From Azolla caroliniana (lineage: Eukaryota; Polypodiophyta): DNA of 64,000 bases. Made by a program: the position numbers and the translations under genes. Of this stretch, positions 59,718-64,000 are shown piece by piece. The stretch lies in NCBI GenBank assembly GCA_043228905.1, contig JBHGNT010000003.1:1426001-1490000 (forward strand). Reading direction: 5' to 3'. The notes under the pieces are model-generated. The model did no database searches, was not told where the DNA came from, and was given only the letters and a program-made list of their open reading frames with translations. Position 1 is the stretch's first letter; each line of letters opens with the position of its first letter.

Positions 59718-62678
59718 CTATCGTATGCGCGCCGTCAACAGTTCTTCCCGGCTCATCTCGTCTCTCCAGTCCACGGTTGCCCATGAGGAGATCGTACGTT
59801 CCATCGGCATGATCGGCTTCTGCCCAAACATGAGCTCTGCCGGCATGAATCCGGTTACCGAACTGTGTGTAGTTCGGTCAGCCCACAACGCGTAGGGCAG
59901 CAGCCGTGGCCAGTTCCCGACTTGCCCTCCGCATGCCCGAACTAACGCCTTGACGATCGGTCCGTGTCCACGCTCCACCTTCCCATTCGCCTCTGGATTG
60001 TATGCAGTGGTAAGCGAGAGCTTGACTCCTAGTCGGTCGAACAGCTCCTCGGCCTCTTCGGCGTCCAACTCCCCGCGATCAGCCACGATCTTCCCGACGC
60101 ACCCGTACCGGCATATCACGTCCTCAATCAGGAACCGACATACGACTACAGTCGTTTTGTTCTGAAGGGCTCGGCCTTCCACCTGGTTCGTCAGATATTC
60201 CCGAGCCAGGACCAGATACCGCATCTGTCCTACTCCCATCGGCATCGTCACCAGGTCTACCATCCATTTGAAGTGGATGGTCGGAGGGTACGTAGGGTGA
60301 AGCTCGTCCCGGTGTCGGACTACGGAGTGCATCTGACAGCTCTCGCAAGTTGTCACGAACCGATGCACGTCCCAGTACAGTCCCAGCCACCAGTACTTCC
60401 CCTTTATCTTCTCAAACGTGGCCCACGTTCCACGGTGTCCAGCCCAAGGGCTGTCGTGGTAGGCCGTCAGCAGCTCCTCCTGTTCTTCATTCATTGCCAC
60501 CACCCGGAGCGGGACGCCGTTCCTCTTCTTTGGGTGCTTCCATAAGTGTCCGTCCCGGAGGAAGAATCGGTATGCTTTCTTCCGGATCCGGTTGGCCTTG
60601 TCCCTCGTCCACGACGCATCCGGCGTCATTGTCCTCAAAAATCCACCGATCTGGAGCCACTCGCCGTCGTACTTGCTCTCGTCAAAGTCGTTAAGTGCCG
60701 GAGTGCTCGTCCCATCGGTCGTCACGTACGCTGCATCGAAGAAGTCCACGCCGACTTCTTCGTCCTTCGAAACCATGCCGCCGTCATCAAACCTCGCCCT
60801 CGAAAGCATGTCGGCCATGGCGTTGTCCTTTCCGGAAATGTGCCGTATTTCCGGGTCCAGGGACTTGATGTACGCTATCCACCTGAGCATCGCCAGGTCC
60901 GGCGTCGCGCATCCGGAAACCATGCCGAGAATTGGAAGGCAATCCGTCTCGATAATCACTTCCGACCCGATCAGGTAGTCTTTGTCGGCCTTTACTGCCG
61001 AAACGATACGCCAAAGTTCGCGTTTAACCTGGGCGTACCCTCGCTGTCGCTCACTGAGGACCTTAGCACCGAATCGGATCGGGAACCGGGTGCCGTCCTC
61101 GTCTTCTTGGTTGACGACCCATCCAATCCCGGTCGGGCTCGTATCCACCGTTATGTATACCGGGGTATCCTTCTCGTAGACAGCCTTTCGAAGCGCCGGT
61201 GCCGCCGCAAGAGCTTCCTTCAGCTTCCGGACCGACTCCGTGTGCTCGTCTCGCCACTCGAATCTTCGCCCTTTCTTCAGCAACCCGTATAGCGGCTCCG
61301 CAACGTGGGCGTAATGTGGGATCCATATGTGGTAGAATGCGCATGCCCCCAGGAACCTCCGAACTTCCATAACCGAGCTGTAGCCGGCCTTCATCGCGGA
61401 GATGGCTTCTACCTTTGCCGGAGACGGCTTCCGGCCATATGGTCCACATAGGTGTCCGACCACCAAGATTTCTGATTGCCCGAAGGCCGATTTCTCCCCG
61501 GAGAAGGTGAGCCTCGCATTCTCTAGCCTTTGTAGCACCTTCTCGCAGTCGTCGATGTGTGCTGCCACGAATCGCCGGCATCCGTCCGATCCGAGTGTTG
61601 CGTCCTTCTCTTCCACCGGGCACCCTTTGATAGGGATGTCGTCTAGAAACGGCATGGTGATGTCCGGGATGCAATCCCTCAGTACCTTGTTCATTGCATT
61701 CACCATGTGGGCCACCGAGTTGGTCCCTCCTTGCGGCAGGGTACACATTCGCACTAGGCCGAGGGGAGTTCGCATCGTCGTAATGTCTCTGCTCTCCACG
61801 GCCAATTGGAACTGGTCGTACCCCGAGTATAGATCACCATACGAGTAAATCGACCTTCCGACGAAGGCCTCCGCGAACTTGTCTATGGTCGGTCCGATTC
61901 CTGCGTTCCGAATGGTCACTCTGTTGACCGGCTGTAGGTCTTGAATGAAGCGCATCGTTCCGTTTTTCTTTGGTACGGTAAACCATCGGTTCGAGTATGG
62001 CGCACTTGACGGTTCGAGAATGCCCATATCTACTTTCTGCTTCAATAGCTTCATCAACTTCGGGATGTGAGCTCTCGGTACCGGAATCGGCTTGAGATTC
62101 CATGACACATGCGGTACTGTGAATATCACCATCGGCTCCACGATCGTCGGGTCTACGCACCCGATCTCTTCCTGTGAGAATGCGAAGGCTTTCCCGTGCC
62201 TTCCGAGCATTCTACGAAACCGATCTTCCTCCATCGGTAGTAGGAACCCGCCCCCACCGATCTTGAGCTCTCGGAGCGTCCCGTCGGTGAAGGTGTGTCC
62301 TATGTAGGCCGGATCTCGTAAACTGGGGTCCGACGCAACCCCTCTGATTCGGGACTCGCTGCCCTTCGGTAAGGGTGCCGCGACGGGCCTTACCTTCCGG
62401 TCCACAGTCTTGTACTTCGTGCTAACTCGGGCCGTCCGATCCGACCCGAGCCCCCGACTGAAGTTCGCGATGACTTCGTACATCTCTTCGGAACATACCG
62501 GTATCGTCCGGTCCTCGTTAAGGTCTTCTCCGGCAACCTTCCTCAGCATCCCCAAGGTGTCGTCGAAGGAGACCGCCTCCACGGCCCCGCTGATTTCCTC
62601 GTCCGGGCCGAGAACTCCGCACGCTCGAAGTCGCACTTCCGCCCTTGTCTTTTCTCGGCCAACGATGCCGACTATCAT
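59718..62678 (-). pseudogene. pol: Gypsy C reverse transcriptase, RNase H and integrase
   Basis: A 986-codon open frame. RT blocks: KNGTMRFIQDLQPVNRVTIR, YSYGDLYSGYDQFQL, GLVRMCTLPQGGTNSVAHM and the catalytic MPFLDDIPIKG (FLDD in place of the common YLDD). RNase H: YITVDTSPTGIGWV and the E/D blocks up to NAMADMLSR. Integrase: HHCC finger (AYHDSPWAGHRGTW, CESCQMHS), then catalytic D in WMVDLVTMP, D in ADRGELD and E in NGKVERGH. The frame differs from the protease frame, with the shift near 62780. It ends in a stop before the integrase tail, so the copy is defective. Confidence 0.9.
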
Positions 62679-62782
62679 ACACCCTCCGTTGTCGGAGAAG
62701 CAAAATCTCCTACCTATCGTACAGTCGTGGGGTCTTTCCCAAGTGTCCGGACTGTCTCGGCCCCACGCCTTGGCAGCCCTCT

Positions 62783-63475
62783 CTAAAAATCCTCCCGGTT
62801 CTCGCCACCGAGGGATTCGCGGTTTCGCTCGTGGTTCGGTCGCACCGTCAGAAATTGGACCGAATGGCGCCCGTCCTGGCTTTTGACCCTCGCGTAGGCC
62901 GAACCGTTGTCTAGCACCTTGGTCTCCATTCTCGCCGTCGTGATGTATGGTTCCCCTAATATGACCGGATGCGAGGACGTCTCCTGTACAAAGAAGTGCT
63001 GGTCAATCTCGACGTCGCCGATCTTTACTCGCACATTCGGGCAGGCCCCGTGCAGTTCCTCGGTGGCGCGCGTCGCTGCCCGTATCTTCCACCCGTGCCT
63101 GGTGTTGATCGGCCACTTTCCCTTCTTATAGAAGTCCATGGACATTAGGTTAATTTCTGAACCGTGGTCCACCAATGCCACCACCGGTTCCTGAACATCT
63201 CCGATCTTTACCGGGGTCTCCGTGGTCGCTCGGGCCCAGTGTGGCCTCGAATAGTGGCTCTCCACCCACTCGTCTTCCATCACCATGTCGTCGATGTGCG
63301 TCGTCCGCACCTCCACCGGTCTTTCCAGTTCCGTCTCCGTCGACAGCCTCTTCCGTTTCACTAGGTCCACAATGGAGTCGTGGAACTCCTTCTTGGCGAT
63401 CCCTTGCACCTCCCGCAATGACAGCTCCACTTTGCTGTCAAGGATCCGTTCTTCTAGGACCTTTCGTAGGTCCAT
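62783..63475 (-). pseudogene. pro: Gypsy C aspartic protease region
   Basis: 230 codons including VVALVDHGSEINLMSMDF, the flap/hydrophobic region and HPVILGEPYITTARME, the layout of a retroviral-type aspartic protease. The active-site triad reads D-H-G, where D-S/T-G is usual, so this copy may be inactive or belong to a variant clade. It shares the frame of gag but is divided from it by a stop. Confidence 0.75.
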
Positions 63476-63583
63476 AGTCCTTTCTATTTCCGTCCCCAGT
63501 CGGTATCCGCCCTTCCTGGGGTTATCTTGCGAGCCGGACCCACCGGCATCGTTCCGTCGTTGCCCGAATCGGGTCTCGTACCG

Positions 63584-64000
63584 TTATGAGGGCCCGGCCG
63601 CTCCGGCTTTCCCCACTCGCTTGTCTTCTACTAGAGCCTCGTAGTTCCGGCAGGCCGCTTCTACGAAGCCCGTCTTCTCCTCCACCGGATCGCTCCACCC
63701 GGTTATTTCCCAGACCCGTCTCTCAGCGCGGTCCATTTCGTCTTTCCTTAGCCGTGCGCCGGCAAGACCTTCCAGCATTGCCGACCAGAATCCGTCTTTG
63801 CCCTCCTTTCGGGCCTCGCTGCCCCCGACCCGAATGCCGTCCGACGCCGAGTAGTGGATGGCCTCCACGTGTTGGGCCGCTGCCTCTTCCATCAGTCTCT
63901 TCATACCTCCTCGTCCGTCGCTTCGGTTTAGGGCCCTTCTGGTGTCGCCGGCGTGCACCCGGCCTTCCCACAGGTACACCACCCGATTCCTCAACGCTTC
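63584..64000 (-). pseudogene. gag: Gypsy C gag, C-terminal part
   Basis: A minus-strand frame open to the window edge, about 137 codons, rich in charged residues (EVWEITGWSDPVEEK-like, KTGFVEAACRNYEALVEDKRVGK). No zinc knuckle is visible. It is assigned to gag by its position upstream of the protease and not by recognised motifs. Confidence 0.5.

Larger units (their letters stand above)
58643..64000 (-). mobile_element. Ty3/Gypsy element C (minus strand), runs off the window
   Basis: Read right to left: gag (from the window edge), protease, RT-RNase H-integrase, polypurine tract GGTGGGGGCGGA (about 59266-59255) and a 612-bp 3' LTR (59254-58643). The domain order with INT last is Gypsy. The region is visibly GC-rich compared with the AT-rich host DNA. 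It sits in the integrase of Copia A, so it is younger than A. The 5' LTR is not in the window. Confidence 0.9.

Noticed and set aside
60546-61292. A 248-codon plus-strand frame
   Set aside because: It is a shadow of the GC-rich Gypsy C pol frame on the other strand.
1-64000. CRISPR arrays, bacterial-type operons, tRNA or rRNA genes
   Set aside because: No repeat-spacer structure, ribosomal-RNA blocks or cloverleaf with A and B boxes was recognised; the repeats found are tandem or transposon-derived and the window is plant nuclear DNA. A tRNA scan would settle the tRNA point.

Overview
This is a 64-kb stretch of a land-plant nuclear chromosome. The evidence is four spliced genes with GT-AG introns (one GC-AG), protein families of the plant type (the chloroplast import channel Toc75, a Tudor-containing PDS5, a macro/CRAL-TRIO protein), AT-rich introns and intergenic DNA, and many plant-type LTR retrotransposons. 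The species cannot be fixed. Some Toc75 residues and the LINE and Gypsy families look unlike flowering plants, so a fern or another non-flowering lineage is possible, but this is a weak inference.

Layout. 1-3.77 kb: the 3' part of a decayed Ty3/Gypsy element (+). 4.27-10.41 kb: a complete 14-exon macro-domain plus CRAL-TRIO gene (-), with tandem repeats in intron 1 and a minisatellite just upstream of its start. 11.3-14.4 kb: intergenic DNA with a decayed LINE and a tandem duplication. 14.44-19.84 kb: a complete 9-exon TOC75 gene (-). 19.85-21.99 kb: the divergent intergenic region between TOC75 and PDS5, with site II and telo-box motifs on the TOC75 side and a long degenerate CATGG-rich repeat. 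21.99-36.85 kb: a complete 33-exon PDS5 cohesin-regulator gene (+). Its introns hold LINE pieces, two inverted-repeat (MITE-like) elements and an LTR-like block, and its third exon carries an old partial duplication that creates a second in-frame splice acceptor. 36.85-39.2 kb: no gene seen. 39.24-45.23 kb: a 4-exon gene (-) for a plant protein of unknown function with a PDZ-like stretch. 45.3-48.8 kb: no gene seen.

49.2-64 kb is a nest of LTR elements. A minus-strand Ty1/Copia element (A) has been split by a plus-strand Copia element (B, 50335-56447, with near-identical LTRs and a perfect 5-bp target duplication). B has in turn been hit by a 740-bp solo LTR of A's own family, again with a perfect 5-bp duplication. 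A is also interrupted by an LTR-like insertion near 56.7-57.07 kb and is cut off on the right by a GC-rich minus-strand Gypsy element (C) that runs off the window.

The four host genes have unrelated jobs: ADP-ribose/lipid-type binding, plastid protein import, sister-chromatid cohesion, and unknown. They do not form a pathway or cluster. Exon models were built by hand: all joins keep the reading frame and the assembled proteins have family-typical lengths (545, 815, 1569 and 544 aa). I did not find a convincing new biological system. The points most worth checking are the PDS5 duplicated exon start, the mutual nesting of the two Copia families, the MITE inside a LINE, and the unnamed PDZ-like gene.
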